64,000 nt of DNA from Plectrocnemia conspersa (lineage: Eukaryota; Arthropoda; Insecta; Trichoptera; Polycentropodidae). Under the pieces are notes generated by a model. It was not told the origin of the DNA, searched no databases, and was given only the letters and a program-made list of their open reading frames with translations. The stretch spans positions 391,812-455,811 of the forward strand of contig VTFK01000464.1 of the NCBI GenBank assembly GCA_009617715.1, read 5' to 3'. Shown here piece by piece: positions 23,476-36,126 of this stretch. The position numbers were made by a program, and so were the translations under genes. How positions within the stretch are numbered: position 1 is the first letter of the stretch; each line of letters starts with the position of its first letter.

Positions 23476-24900
23476 GGTCGCCCTCGACAAACTTCCACAA
23501 TTGCCGGGGAAACAAGCACAGCCTAATGAGAGAACTTTCTTTCGGCCCTGTTATATTTGAATTTCCTGACACGAGTGTATCCAAACGTGATCCGAAGAGA
23601 ATCGACACGTGTATAATAATACGTATTTTTTATCATATATCTTCTTAATAATACAATATCTCAGATATATAATAAATAAAAAAAATATTTTGTATTAAAA
23701 AAATAATTATATTCTAATATTTTACACATGTACAATTTCCACAAAATAAACTTGGCCTCGAAAGCTGTCAGTTAAAATAACAGATATAGACCTCAATGGC
23801 ATATCCTCACAGGACAACTTTGTCTTAGGATTTCTAAACAAACACGGTCTAATTTATATTCGGTTATTGTTGTGTGTAGTGAATTTCAAAATTTAACATA
23901 ATTTTGAGGAATGATATTCGCACACGTACACAATATATATATTATATAATACATATCTTTATACTATATTTTAGATATATCGTTGTTTTATCATTGCATA
24001 TTGGGTACGATTCCGGTCAAGCGAATATCGACCTTGTTGTGTTTACCGACGCATATTTACTCCATTTTACGATGCAGGGAGTTCCTCTACGGTAAACATT
24101 TACCAATTTCCTTCTCACATTTTCTTTCTATCCGGAAATTCGAACGATTCGTACGAAATACGTATATTCATGTCCTGAATAGCTTGGACTGGTCGAAATA
24201 ATTGGGTGTATATAAATATATATATATTTTTTTTATATAGCTAGATACTTTTTGTACCCGATGTTTTAATAAAAATGTCTTTTAGCAGCTTTTGTTGATC
24301 AAAACTTTTCAAATACATTTGCTAAGACCGGCGGAAGACTAATATGTTTATTTGAGTTTACATTTTCATGGGATTTTCAAGGCGCTTTAAAATAATTTGA
24401 ACACCTTTTCATTGGCATTACAAATATATGTGAAAAACCTAGAGTTTTTTCAGGACCATTCCAGTGATTGAGTAATATATTTAATGGATGTTTATTTTTT
24501 TATTTCCAATTTCTTAGGTTTTGATGTAAAATTCCATACTGCATGTTAAATGCATTTATTAAATAATTCCATAAATTCGTCTATGCTATTTTTAGATTTT
24601 AATATTATATTTTTTGTTAAAAGTTTAATTTAAAATGTCTTCGGAAATATTATTTTTGACGCCTTTTTTGACTAGGAGTATAATTTTGACATGTGTGTAT
24701 AAATGTTATAATAATGCCTCATTTAAAATTAGTACAGGTATATAATTTGTGATTGCAGTAAACCACGGCTGATATATCCATTTTTGACACTTCACGTTAA
24801 GCAAGCAAATATAATTATAATACAGAGTGAAGTATAATATATTATGAGAGATGCATTTTTAAAACGAGTTTCTCAGCGTTTATTCGACCGGAAATTTATC
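23475..24900. other. Intergenic DNA, no gene supported
   Basis: 23475-23620 continues the preceding complex island. The remainder is AT-rich, with a modestly complex patch at 23960-24190 covered by two short frames without motifs and a (TA)n run near 24218. Confidence 0.45.
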
Positions 24901-25330
24901 TAGCTTTTCAATTTTCATCGATTTTATTTACGATGATCTCAGCCAGCAGCAACCCTTAAGCAATTTTAGCAAAAGTATTCTCGCTCTTCCGCAATAAAAG
25001 AGCGCTGCAATACAAACAAACAGTGGCGGCGCGTGAATACAGCGTCGATGGATCACTCCGTCCCTGACTAGCGCCCCACTTGCCCGCCCACAATGAAGTA
25101 AAGCAATAAACTTGCAAAGCAAAGAGAGAGCCAAGCTACTACTAGTTTCGGGCGGAAGAAGTAGCGAAGGGCTGGCAAGACCAAGTGGAGGAAGTGGATT
25201 GATCCCGAGACGAGGGGTGGATACTCTGCGGACTTGAGAGGAAATTCACTCATCGTTCACTTCTTGTATTAAATTGATTTATTACCATTTATATTACACT
25301 TTAAACTTTCCACGCGAACAACGAACGACC
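24900..25330. other. GC-rich island, candidate regulatory or 5' exon DNA
   Basis: The most GC-rich stretch of the left half (GGCGGCGCGTG, GCGCCCCACTTGCCCGCCC), with sharp edges. Reverse frames at 24928-25134 and 25068-25253 overlap each other and show no domain. A promoter or 5' untranslated exon would be one explanation, but no TATA-initiator pair or coding continuation is visible. Confidence 0.28.
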
Positions 25331-26145
25331 TCTCGTACATTATAATAGACACTTCAAAGAAACATTCTTGATATTTCATGTAAATATTTTAAAACAAACA
25401 AGCCAACTATTTTTTTTATTTGCATTGATCAAATTCATATTTTAGTGATACATATATGCAAACCAAACGAAATATTTCCGATATAACTAAAATATTTTTC
25501 GTACATCTGTAATACAGGTTGACGCAAAAGTCACTTTCTATTTTAAAGTATTTTTTTAGACTTATTTATTTATTATAATCATTTTTTACCCTTTAGTAAA
25601 GATTAATATATAACTACTATGTCGCTTACGGCTTAAAACAAATAAGAGTAGCTTAGTTCACACTAAGCGGAACTTCGCAGAGGTGACCCTTAGAATACAG
25701 AGAAAAACAGTTCAGCTAAAAACGATCATCTGAATTCTCAAGATATATGCCAGATGTTCGAAACGAATTCAAGGCTACAAGACGCAGTACTACAGTGATA
25801 ACAAACATGTTTATATTTTCATTATTGCTCAAACTTTAAAAGAGTTCTACAAGGAAAAATCAAAAAAAATATTTAGCAACCGAGGCCACCTGCCGCATAA
25901 CAAATAAAAGCTTATGGTAACCGTATGGAAAATGAGATAATGACATTTCTTGGAAGAATATAATTTACGGTCAATAGCAAATCAGTTGTAATTTAAAAAC
26001 ATTATGTGTCAAAATTTGGTACTTCTTGCTCAAAATTGCATGCACGGTTAGTTTTTGCAATATTATCTATTCTAAATTTTCCTTGATTAGTATACTTACT
26101 GTCAGTTGTAAGTATAGTAACAATTAAGCTTTTTTGTGTATTTAT
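25330..26145. other. Intergenic DNA with a possible mariner terminus
   Basis: 25514-25548 reads ACAGGTTGACGCAAAAGTCA then CTTTC, close to the terminal inverted repeats of mariner-type elements (AGGTTG followed by CAAAAAAGT). 25620-25990 is somewhat more complex but I find neither a transposase motif nor the second terminus. This could be a heavily decayed mariner copy. Confidence 0.3.
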
Positions 26146-27430
26146 TATTTATTTATTTTATTAATTTATTTAGCTTAATAGCTAATCTTTACATCTAACA
26201 AATTTAGTAAACATATATAAAAATATATAAAAAAATACATAACAGAAAGAAAAAAAATAAAAAATATACAATAATAAAGTCTTAATATTATAATTTATTT
26301 CTATATGTACGAAGGTGTTTTTTTATTCCATTTATGAAACCCGTTATATTTTTTTGCTGTTTCAGATTTCTCTTGGAAGACTATTATATAAATCAAAACC
26401 TCCGTACATAATTCCCCTAGCCGTACTCGTTTTCTTATAATTAATTATCTTTAAATTTTCTCTATTTCTAGTATTATATTTATGTACATCTTTATTTCTT
26501 ATTAAATACTTATTAAAATATTCTGGTAACATATTATTTTCTAACTTATATATAAATACTAAAACATTCATACTCAATATTTCTTAAACATTCAACCATT
26601 CTAATCTATCAATCATACTTTTACAATTAGTTAATCTATTTTTATTTAAGATTACTCTCATTGCCCTATTTTGTAATTTTGCAACATTTGTTTATCTAAT
26701 TTATTTAACATATTTAATAGTGTTGCACAATAATTAAAATAGGGCAATATTATACTATTGTAAATTATTTTTTTTGTATTTATACTTAATATATTTCTTA
26801 ATCTAGATAATAAACCTATTTTTCTTTTTAATATGTAATTTTAATATGTAATTTTAATATGTAATTACAATGTTCTTTAAAATTTAATTTTGTATCAACA
26901 ATTACTCCTAAATATTTTATATTATCCACTATTTCTATACTAGAGTTATTTATTACTATTTTGGTACTATTATCTAACACATTTTTATAATTAATAAACA
27001 TTCATTTAGTTTTATTCTCATTTAATTTAAGTACATTATTCTTTAACCATATTTCTAATATACTTAATTCATTATTTAAATTATTTACAATTTCTTTAAT
27101 GTTATCACCTATGCAATACATTAATGTGTTATCCGCAAATAGATGAATTTTACATTTTTTCACGTTATAAACTATATCATTAATATGCAAAACAAATAAC
27201 AATGGTCCCAATTTAGACCCTTGTGGTACTCCATAAGACACTAATTTCTCTTCAGAATATACATTATTTATTTTAACTTTTTGTTTTCTTTTATATAAGT
27301 AATTATTAAACCATCTTAAAACTATATCACTTATACCTATACTCTCCAATTTCTTTAACATTATTTTTCTGTCTATTGTTTCGAAATATAATAATGACAA
27401 ATGTATATAATAATGACAAATTATTTGCAT
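26145..27430 (-). mobile_element. CR1-like non-LTR retrotransposon, 5'-truncated, best-preserved copy
   Basis: The reverse strand encodes the C-terminal half of a reverse transcriptase. The largest frame, 27002-27430 (142 codons), contains ETIDRKIMLKKLESIGI (start of the fingers/palm region), GVPQGSKLGPLLFV, and LFADNT where intact enzymes have FADDT. A TGA follows Asn-Lys-Thr-Lys, after which reading continues to IKYLGVIVDTKLNF near 26890-26930. A separate frame at 26362-26577 gives the usual C-terminal block (KLENNMLPEYFNK, YNTRNRENLK, YNSLPREI). The 3' end is a tail of TAAA/AATA short repeats at about 26145-26170, typical of CR1-type insertions. The loss of the second catalytic Asp, the stops and the missing 5' half make it inactive. 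A 13-bp triplication sits at 26830-26868. Confidence 0.9.
26830..26868. repeat. Three tandem 13-bp copies inside the CR1-like element
   Basis: TTTTAATATGTAA is repeated three times head to tail. It lies just after the Leu-Gly-Val motif in the coding direction and is probably a replication-slippage expansion after the element died. Confidence 0.8.
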
Positions 27431-28150
27431 CGAATATTTTTTTTCAATGTTTATTACATATTTTAATAATAAAAACTTAAAATATAATCTTATTTAAATT
27501 AAATAAAGAATTATTACCGAAATATTATAAGAAATAAGAAATAAATGTATACACATACATAACAAGGACTAAAAAATGTAAAGATGAACACTAGAGGAAA
27601 GCTTCTTTACATAAATACTAAAATACATAAATACAATAATTGAAACGAAAAGGTTTATACTTGGATACTTTTAATATTATAAAATGCCTAAGAATCTACT
27701 TTGTGTAGAATTAAATTTAAATTAAATTAAAAAATATTAGAATATATATACATACATTGAATGTGTTATAATTAGCTTGAAGCTAAAATAATCAGACTAT
27801 ATACATAGATACAATCAGACATTTGATACACTAGTTCAATATTTTTTCCCGTAAAGTCTATCGCCAGTAACAATTCCAGATTGTGTAAATTGATTTGGCA
27901 GTCTCGTTATTAACGAAGAGTAAGCACAGTTTCCGTCGGCAGTTCTTATTTCGTGTAATTTGATGATACAATTCCGCTTGAATGAACATAAATAATGGCG
28001 CTTTATTTTACTGATAAACCTGAAATATTTTATACGCTTCCAGAGCGTTAAGACCTGATGCTGTCCGATCGGATAAACGATGAATTCAACTAATTATGTG
28101 TAAAAAAGTTCTACTTTTCTATACCAGAATAAATAAAAACGGATTAAGCG
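27430..28150. other. AT-rich intergenic DNA, no gene seen
   Basis: Immediately upstream of the truncated retrotransposon, an 18-bp duplication (TATAATAATGACAAAT) at about 27385-27422 marks the break point. The rest is A/T sequence, becoming more complex toward 27850-28080. Confidence 0.5.
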
Positions 28151-28430
28151 ACATTTTCTGTCTCGCATAGAGCTAGTCGATTAATAACGTTTGACGTCGG
28201 CTGTCGAAGCGATTCAATGTAAATTTTTAAACTTCACACTTATATGTACATATAGCATTTTGAGCTCGCCAGAGTAACATGGGTGTATCATTAATCTTAT
28301 TTTGGCAAGAGCGTAATATTAAGGGCCGCTTTACGAGCCTTTAATCACTTGGCGCGTTAATGAATTCGTAAATTTTGTAAAAAGAGGCTAACAACCCACT
28401 GACCTCTGTGCTAGTACTTTTTAATTGTAA
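28150..28430. other. GC-balanced island
   Basis: Complex sequence with GTCGGCTGTCGAAGCG and TTGGCGCGTTAATGAATTCG, no ORF, no repeat. Candidate conserved non-coding DNA. Confidence 0.27.
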
Positions 28431-29410
28431 ATAGGAAATGGAGTTTCAAAAAAGTATAATACAACTAAATGTATGTGTGAATTGATATGAAAAAGCTATA
28501 CATCAAATGAAAGAATAAGGGCGGATAGGATTAAAAAACACGCGACACAATAAAAATATGGAAATGAAGCTATTTTATTAATTAAATTCTGGAAACACAC
28601 AGCTTACACAAAACAATGTTAATGTAAATTTGAACAATTTAAAATACTGTGTGTACCGTGTTTGCCTTTTGCTCACGCGCTTTTCGAGCACACGAGAGAG
28701 CTTAAAGCTTCTTTGTCACTGTAATTTTAGCGTTTTATTCCGAGTTGTCACGAATGATTCAATGTACACATATGTATATGTGTGTGATGTACAAAACATA
28801 AATACATTATGTTTATATACGTTCACTTCGTAGAAAGCATGTTTTATATTAAATTTTGATAAGATCGTTTTATAAAATTCGTTGGAAACGTTTCACAGAT
28901 AAAAGATCATAATAAATGCTTAGTATACGAATTGCAGGCACATGAAATAAATAACTAAATGTTCATCAGAAAATGCTTTTCAATACGTTTAATGCTTACA
29001 CAATATAATAATATTTTGTATAACACCATATATTTTTCTATCGTTATTGTATTTCTCCTCATAGTATTAAACAAAATTGTGGTACATAAAACACATTTGC
29101 TATATTTATTTAAAGCTGAGTTTTGATATCTAGATTAGTGTTAATCAAGCTTTGACTTATTATTTATATATTACATAATTATATATTGGTTTTTGAAAAA
29201 GCATAAAATAAATTTACATTAAAACCAGCAAGTTGTTTAATGTCCGGTTACAATGTCTTCAGCGACAATCGTAGATCGCCTTTATCCGCGAGGGTTACGA
29301 GCTTTTAAAAGCAGACGACTATATCTACTTGACAAGATAAGATATGAGAAAAGCACTAAAATATAAAAAGACTTTAATAGAGATATATAAATATACTTTT
29401 TATTTCATTA
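28430..29410. other. AT-rich intergenic DNA, no gene supported
   Basis: A mixed patch at 28640-28760 is covered by a 67-codon frame that has no motif. A second patch at 29240-29340 contains GCGAGGGTTACGAGC. Otherwise low complexity. Confidence 0.45.
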
Positions 29411-29413
29411 CTG

Positions 29414-29650
29414 AACATGAAAACATTTTTTTAAAGCTTTTGCTCTTGCTTTGTAGCTTAATTATTCAATTTCAGCATCAACTTTATTTATACTGAAAAA
29501 TCCATCACCTAATCTGATCGCCACTGAATCTTTATAACCTACATATCCTCATAACGCAGTTTCAAATGCGCTATATACACAAAAAATAGCATCATCTTGT
29601 ACTTTTAAATTGTGAAATTTTGACAAATACACGAATGTGTCAACTCACGA
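29414..29650 (-). pseudogene. Unidentified reverse-strand coding relic
   Basis: One reverse frame reads from 29644 down to about 29414 as protein-like sequence: VDTFVYLSKFHNLKVQDDAI, a Phe-Cys-Val-Tyr-Ser-Ala-Phe-Glu-Thr-Ala-Leu segment, a stop, then GYVGYKDSVAIRLGDGFFSI, NKVDAEIE, a stop, then LSYKARAKALKK. The two stops are TGA (29549-29551) and TAA (29462-29464), which single C-to-T changes would produce from CGA or CAA. The residue composition is far less Ile/Lys/Asn-biased than chance frames in this AT-rich DNA. I do not recognise the family; a transposon or a host-gene copy are both possible. Further upstream (29650-29960) other reverse frames continue in pieces, suggesting a longer broken gene. 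Confidence 0.35.
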
Positions 29651-31050
29651 CATTATACTTTATTTTTTTAATGGCATCTTTACACTTCTTGACACTCTGT
29701 AATTTTTTGGTAAAATACATCACAATTTGCATTAGCTACCTCACTAATAATAAGTGTATTTACAATAATGTCTTATAATGCACCAACGCAACGAATTCAA
29801 TTATTTTTTAATACTAACTAATTGTGTGAGAGTCTCTTGCAACCCATTTCCCATTTTTTGTAATCAAATGCATGTAAAAAACCTTGGGCCTATCATATGT
29901 TTGGATAACCAAAAACTTTCAAGATTAAATAAACATAAACTTGGCCTTTTAAAAATCATTTTGGAAAAATGCATTTTTTCATACGTCTTATATTATTAAT
30001 CTGGCATTAAAATGTCTTCGTTTTCACGTTAAATAGATTTGTCTATTTGCAAAGCAAACTTCTTCCTTTTTAAATATTAAATTTTAATCTATCTATTTGG
30101 ATAATAAACGATTCTTATAATATATTGATTTCCTTAGGCACAATGAAGAAGAAAAAAAAATAGCATGTGGAAAATCTCCCTCTGTAGATTACAATAATAA
30201 TAATAATATATCACAAACTCCTTAGTTTTAACAGATTCACTATAAAAAACACATGTTAATGCCTAAAAATACGTACGAGGATTAACAAAGAGTTATTAAA
30301 AAAAAACACACGAGAATGCCTAAAACATTTTGGGCATAACATAATGGAAACACAACGCAGTGAAAGTTTTGTTGCTATAATAAAACATATTTTTCGGTAA
30401 TGCTTTGTATCACAGATATTTTGATAGTGTGTGTGTGAATATGTTAGGATTTTCAATGTATACTATATGTTTTAATATTATTATAATATTACATAGTATT
30501 ATTTCGCTATAACACAATTAGTACAAGTTATATTATGGATTAAATAAGTCGTAAATCGTTATTAGTTATTTGATATATTATTATATACTAATATATGAGA
30601 GTAATTCAAGAGATCTCTTAAAAACTCAACTTTGTTTCATATGTTTTTTATTTTTCTCTGGCTCTTAAGGCACACATAGATGAGAAACAATTTAGTTCAA
30701 AAAATATTACTTTTTTATGCATCGAGTAAAAAAAAGTAGTGATTTATTAATTTAAATGATATTTCTTTCATAAGATAGATGTTTATATTAAGAGTTAATT
30801 GAAAAAGGCTCCTTTTGCTCGAGTGAAGCTAATCAAGTAATCTTACAGGATGTTAGGAAAAGAGGTGAGAGAGTGTACATTAGTTAATTACATACGCTAA
30901 GAATCCGCGCCTCAAAGAGAATCTGTGAAGGGAAAAAAGTAGGGGTAGCGTGATGTAACATGAGATTACACGTAAGCGCATTTGATAAGTTTCTTAATTA
31001 TGAGTTTTAGTTGTGTATTTTTTTTTCACGCGCTTATAACACGTACACAT
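29650..31050. other. Intergenic DNA, possible upstream part of the 29.5-kb relic, then AT-rich
   Basis: 29650-29960 may extend the relic in shifted frames. 30000-30780 is AT-rich. 30790-31020 is mildly complex, with a CTCGAGTGAAGC-like stretch. No gene supported. Confidence 0.4.
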
Positions 31051-31330
31051 ATATTTTGATCATGGCAAAGTGCATTTGCTTGCTCGGTGAAAACGTGGCG
31101 GTTGCATAATGGGGTGCATGTGTGCCGGTCTCAGAGGTGTGGTGGATAATGGATAAAGTTCATGCGGAATAAAACTCACTTGCAGTGACAATTAATAATA
31201 AATTACAGAAATTTCGTGGCGGTATGGAACAATAGGGTTAGCCGGCATGTGCTGCCCTTGCGTTCGCAAATGACTTATGGCCGGAACGCGTCAAAAACCT
31301 CTACATGCTCTCCTGAATTTGTTATAAGGC
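31050..31330. other. GC-balanced island
   Basis: Complex block with GGTGCATGTGTGCCGGTCTC, AATTAATAATAAATTAC and GCCGGCATGTGC, no ORF over 60 codons. Candidate regulatory DNA. Confidence 0.28.
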
Positions 31331-32520
31331 GTATAATAATATTAAATAATTAAAAACCCCATTTCACACATATGATTGTACTATTATTTAACTCGTTTAT
31401 AATTAAATTAATGCATCTGTATTTCTTAGCAAAGTTTTTGATTCGAGACATTCTAGATTTAAAATACACAAATAAAAAAAACGGGTATAAGACATATATT
31501 TATTTGAAGTTTTAGATTTAAATATTTTTTCTCTTTAAAAAGAAAGTATTTTTTTAATAATAATATTTAATTTGTTGCCAAAACAACTATTGAAAATAAA
31601 TAATATACTCGTCAGGTATCTTCTTAAAATAGCTGTGAATTTATTTTTCTTTGTTTAATTGTAAGACATATTTATCTATTTCTCACTTAATTTTAAATTG
31701 TCAACGAAGGTTATGCTACGATAATGTCCGTTGAATATGTATTAAATACTTTTTCATGAGAATAAATATTAATCTCATATCAACGTATTTTTAGTAAAAA
31801 TAGCCATAGTTTAATTTTAGGATTTTTCAGATTAGGCTAAATTTGTATATACTTATATTTATATAGAATCTAGGTTTCTTATGAATAAAAAAATAAAAGT
31901 TTAAAATATAGTTTTTAATATATCACGAATATCATTAATTAAGAGCATCCTTTATGAAAATATTTAAAGCAAATTTTGCGTCTTTGCATTTATATAATAT
32001 TTGTCTCGGAACAAAAATTAGCGAAAATCTACAAAAATTTACAAACAATTTACACAGTAACAATCAGTTAGATTAATAAAATCTACGGTAATTGGAACTA
32101 TAATTATATAATAGTCATTAATTTTGATCTCGTAAACACGATAAATATTCTATAAAATATAGATAAATGTATATTTTTTTGTATACAAATAACGTATATG
32201 GTATAAAAAGTCAAACAAATTTATATTTATTAAAAAAAAAAGATTTTAAGGATGCAATAATACATTTCATACCAAAGCTCATGTGCATCGGTATATGTAT
32301 TTTAAAAGTACTAGGATGATTTTTATTCAGGTAATGTACTTATTTACAGCATCTATTTTTATTATTATATTTTTCAGAATATGATTTACAAAAATATCCA
32401 TGTATCTCAATTTTAATATGGCAATAAAATATGATAAATTTATGTTTTGATCGATTAAAAAGTTGCTTTTTCTTTAACGTAAATATCAGAGGCAAACACG
32501 TTAATAATATAATTGATTTA
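31330..32520. other. AT-rich intergenic DNA, nothing identifiable
   Basis: Almost purely A/T sequence with homopolymer runs; no frames, repeats or RNA features. Confidence 0.55.
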
Positions 32521-32860
32521 GGGGTGAAAAAGAGGGGTGAATGTAGCTTCCCTTGAGCTTAAAGGATGACGGGGCCAATAATTGGCAGCTATAACGCGAT
32601 TACGCGCCGTCTTTTGTTTTTATTATTTCGACGTACTTACTTTTTTCTCCCTGTCCCGTTTGCTTGCAAGTGACGAAATTGTACAAAATACCGAAGCTGC
32701 GCACCAATAGTTAAGACCCTAAGGTCAGCCCGTTGGGAAATAATGTGTGCTAATGGGGTGAAGTTTTCCTTGCGTGCGTAATTGTGCAAAATTGCCTAGA
32801 GGATTACAATTGGAGCGACGTCATGGTGAAAATTCGAACCGCAAACCATATAACCATTAC
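32520..32860. other. GC-balanced island
   Basis: Complex block including CGCGATTACGCGCCGTC near 32600 and CTTGCGTGCG near 32770. No ORF and no known element. Confidence 0.27.
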
Positions 32861-34080
32861 AGTATAATTTACGTCAATTAAAATTAGAAATGACGATTTC
32901 TATGAATATACATGTTTTTAATGATATATATATTTTTAAATTTACCATTGACGATAAAAAAAGAACCAGTTATCCGAATTAGGTTCAGAAATACCACATA
33001 TTCATACACACAGCAACTAACAATTAAGGTGGCTAGTTATAAAAGTATATTTTATTTCATTATTAAGAAACATTTACCTGTATATTTTAGACTTTGAACA
33101 TATTTGTGATTAGGAGAACGTTCCTGACTATCATAATTAGATGTTTCTTTCCTTTACATCACATTGATTCTTACCGATTTAAATGACTTTAATTTATAAT
33201 TTTAGATAAATAAACAAGTCACAGACAGTAGTAAGATACTTCAATATAATCAAAAATATCGCTTCTCACAAAGTAAATTGTATGTCGCAATGTCGAAATT
33301 TAGATAATTTTGTTTAGCAAAATATCAGTACAAAATAAAGCTAGGTACAAAAGCCATTTTAAAATCAGTTTAATGGTAAAATTAAGTTATTTAAAATATA
33401 TATTGAAAAAATATACAAATTCAAGAGAATATAAATACATGTTTTGTAAGTAATCTAAAATGTCTTTAATTAGCTTGGAATGATTTTTTTGGTACCTACA
33501 CCAAAAAAGTCTCGCGCCAACTTATTTTTAATCATTATTTATTTATAATTTTTCAAGTTTATTATTAAGAGCAAATGATTCAATTCCTTTCTTTAGCATG
33601 CACGTCACCAATTTCTGCTTTTAATTTATGACACATAAAGAAATAGTGTTGGGAATAAATTTCAGCAACAGTTACTTTCGTATAAAATAAAGTAATCACT
33701 CGCATTTGGCTGGATTGAGAATTGGCACAATCACTTTATAGCAGGCTCATAAAATCTATCACATTACGCGGATCCTGTCAAAAATGGCAGTGCTGCTAAC
33801 AATGAAAAATATTTACCAAATATTAATACCAAAGAGCAAGTATTTTATATGTTTTATTTTTTATATATTTTTAGTTTTTATGTTGTAATGAACTGTAACA
33901 AAATGATACAAGCATATAGGGCATTGTGGGCAGTAACAAATTAGCTTTTTATAAACAAAGATCAGGGCAAACTTATAACAAAAAAATTAGTCTATAATAT
34001 TCGTCATAAATGTGTTCATTACTAAACTATCGCTAGTTGTTACTACGCTAATACTATCAGAGTTTTCCCAATGAGTGTGC
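32860..34080. other. AT-rich intergenic DNA, nothing identifiable
   Basis: The 61-codon frame at 32912-33097 is AT-codon noise. A slightly complex patch lies at 33590-33800. Confidence 0.5.
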
Positions 34081-34460
34081 TCAGAGTATTAAACGGTATA
34101 TATTGGGTGTCTGACTAGGTATCATTACGAGCCAATTGTTATTCCGCCGACCTATGGACGTACGTAGTTGTTATGCGGACCGCGAACGGAACTGCTCCTC
34201 AGCGCCGGAACAGCATCCGGACCCTCCGCACCTAAGATGTTTTTCCGGAAAAGCGGACTCGACCCACGCGAGTTTTTCCCGAAATGGAAAAACGTCGCTT
34301 GTGATTTAGGCACATGGCGTATACGGCCGCACCGGGGTGTTTGCGCGTGGAATTTTTAATAACAAAACTGCGTTTCCAAATCTAATATAATGCGTATAAA
34401 ACAGTAACGGTGCGGCAATAAAAGCAGTGAAAGCGAAGCTTTCTCTGTTTTGCTTGAATA
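34080..34460. other. GC-rich island, candidate regulatory or exon DNA
   Basis: A sharply bounded block with CGGACCGCGAACGG, CGGACTCGACCC and ATACGGCCGCACCGGGG. A 63-codon forward frame (34168-34359) covers it (rich in Pro, Gly, Arg, Trp) without a recognised domain. Among the islands it has one of the more coding-like compositions, but there is no splice or start evidence I would rely on. Confidence 0.27.
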
Positions 34461-35350
34461 AAATTGTTTAATTTCTGTAAGTAAACTTACAAGTTTAGTC
34501 AACAGTAACTTCAATATTTAAATATACAGCATTTTTTTTATAAATATTTGATCTTAGATTCTAATAATATATACTTGGTGCTTTAATCCTAGTGTTTTTA
34601 TATTATTATTATTCTGGTGTTTTTAAGAATATGTGTTCGTTAGGAATATAGATTATTATTAAATGAAAGACCCTAGTTCAAAATATTCAACGTGTACGAA
34701 TTAGCGTTAATAACGAACTAAATACATTAAAATGTTGTTCTTCTTGCTGTGTAATATAAAAATAGCTGAAATGTAGTAGCAACGAGATTGAACATGCTCA
34801 CTTAAAAAAATTAAAAAAAAAATCATTTACAAAAATTTTACTTTTTAGTGCGTTGTTCTGATTTCACGGCTCTAAATTAATTTCAAAGAGAAAAAATGAG
34901 AAAATGTGCCCATTAACATGTATGTAAAAATGTATACGTTTTAAAACCTAAATGTTAAGTTAAATAGCATGTAATAGATCCATTTAAAAATTAAATAAAG
35001 TGATTTGTATGTATTTTTTTAAGCATATGAGAGTTTTTATAAAGTTATTTTCTTTAAATGGTAACCACTAATGTTTTATTTTATTCTTCATTATATTATA
35101 GCAAAAATTACAATTAAAAAAATAAAAATTAGTAACAAAACCAGTAACACGTAATATATAATATTATATATCAATATATGTATTAGTAAGTTTGTAAAAT
35201 AAAATACTACAATAAAATCAACTTTTATTAAATAACATTGTATAACAATATATTTTAAAAAGATAAATTAATTTTTATTTTTAATTCCATATATATTTTC
35301 CATATATATATTTTTTCCTAATTAAATAAATGAAATAGTATATCATAAAA
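34460..35350. other. AT-rich intergenic DNA, nothing identifiable
   Basis: Homopolymer-rich A/T sequence leading up to the repeat region. Confidence 0.55.
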
Positions 35351-35475
35351 TACAGAAAGTTGTGTATTAGATTGAGTTTTATAAAAAGTACAAAAAAAGT
35401 ATTTATCTCAATTCATTTTTTCGGAAGTTATTTGAGATGCTAATTTCTGCCTAGGAGGTTTTAACTGGTTTATTT
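35350..35475. repeat. Orphan partial copy of the 160-bp tandem unit
   Basis: AGTTGTGTATTAGATTGAG, the TATTTATCTCAATT box, GGAAGTTATTTGAGA and CTAGGAGGTTTTAACTGG occur in the same order and spacing as in the main array, about 750 bp before it. It stops right after AACTGG, where the array units would continue with GATCGATAAAA. It is a diverged outlier. Confidence 0.85.
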
Positions 35476-35479
35476 ATGT

Positions 35480-36126
35480 ATTTAAAATTCATATTAAAAT
35501 TAATTTATTTAAAAAAAAAATATTTTTTATTAAAAATTCATTTATTTGAAATTTTATTATTTAAAATTTATTTATTTGAAATTAATTTATTAAAAAAATT
35601 ATAGGAACCTAGATTTGTTATAGCCAGAATTAAGTGGTACTTGGGTAACACTTGCGTGACTGTTTTTATTTCGCCTGGCATCCCTCGCCCCGCTCGCGCG
35701 CGTCGCGGGCTCCCGTAACCACGTAAACAACTTTGTAATTCAATAAAATATTACTGCAGTGTCTCAATTTGTGTGTGATTGCCACCTGTTACCATGCCGT
35801 CGCTAATAGTTATTTATTTTAAATTAACTTATTTAAAATTCATTTATTTAATAAAAAAATATTTTATAAAAAGAATTCAAATTTATTTAGTTGAAATTTA
35901 TTTATTTAAAAATTTTACTATGTAAAATTTATTTATTCAAAATTTATTAAATAAAAATTTGAAATAAGAATTCAAATTATTATTATTTAATTTAATTTAT
36001 GTATCTAATATTCATTTGAAAAAATTCATTTTAAAATTCATTTATTTAAAAAAAATATTTTAAAAAAAAAATTCAAATTTATTTATTAAAAATTCATTTG
36101 TTTAAAATTTTATTATTTAAAATTTA
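35480..36126. repeat. Degenerate short AT tandem repeat patch
   Basis: Built from imperfect copies of a roughly 20-25 bp motif of the type TTTAAAATTTATTTATTTGA, with many indels. It flanks a GC-rich insert at 35616-35794 and runs directly into the first unit of the 160-bp array. Confidence 0.75.
35616..35794. mobile_element. Possible solo LTR
   Basis: A GC-rich insert abruptly interrupts the AT repeat patch. It begins TGTTATAGCC, contains CCCGCTCGCGCGCGTCGCGG, then AATAAA at about 35741-35746 followed by a short T/G-rich stretch, and ends CTGTTACCA. A TG...CA span with an internal polyadenylation signal near the 3' side is LTR-like. I could not find a target-site duplication or internal retrotransposon sequence, so a unique GC-rich insert remains possible. 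Confidence 0.35.

Noticed and set aside
18888..25548. The two mariner-like ends at 18.89 and 25.51 kb as one element
   Set aside because: They are in the same orientation, too far apart, and no transposase lies between.
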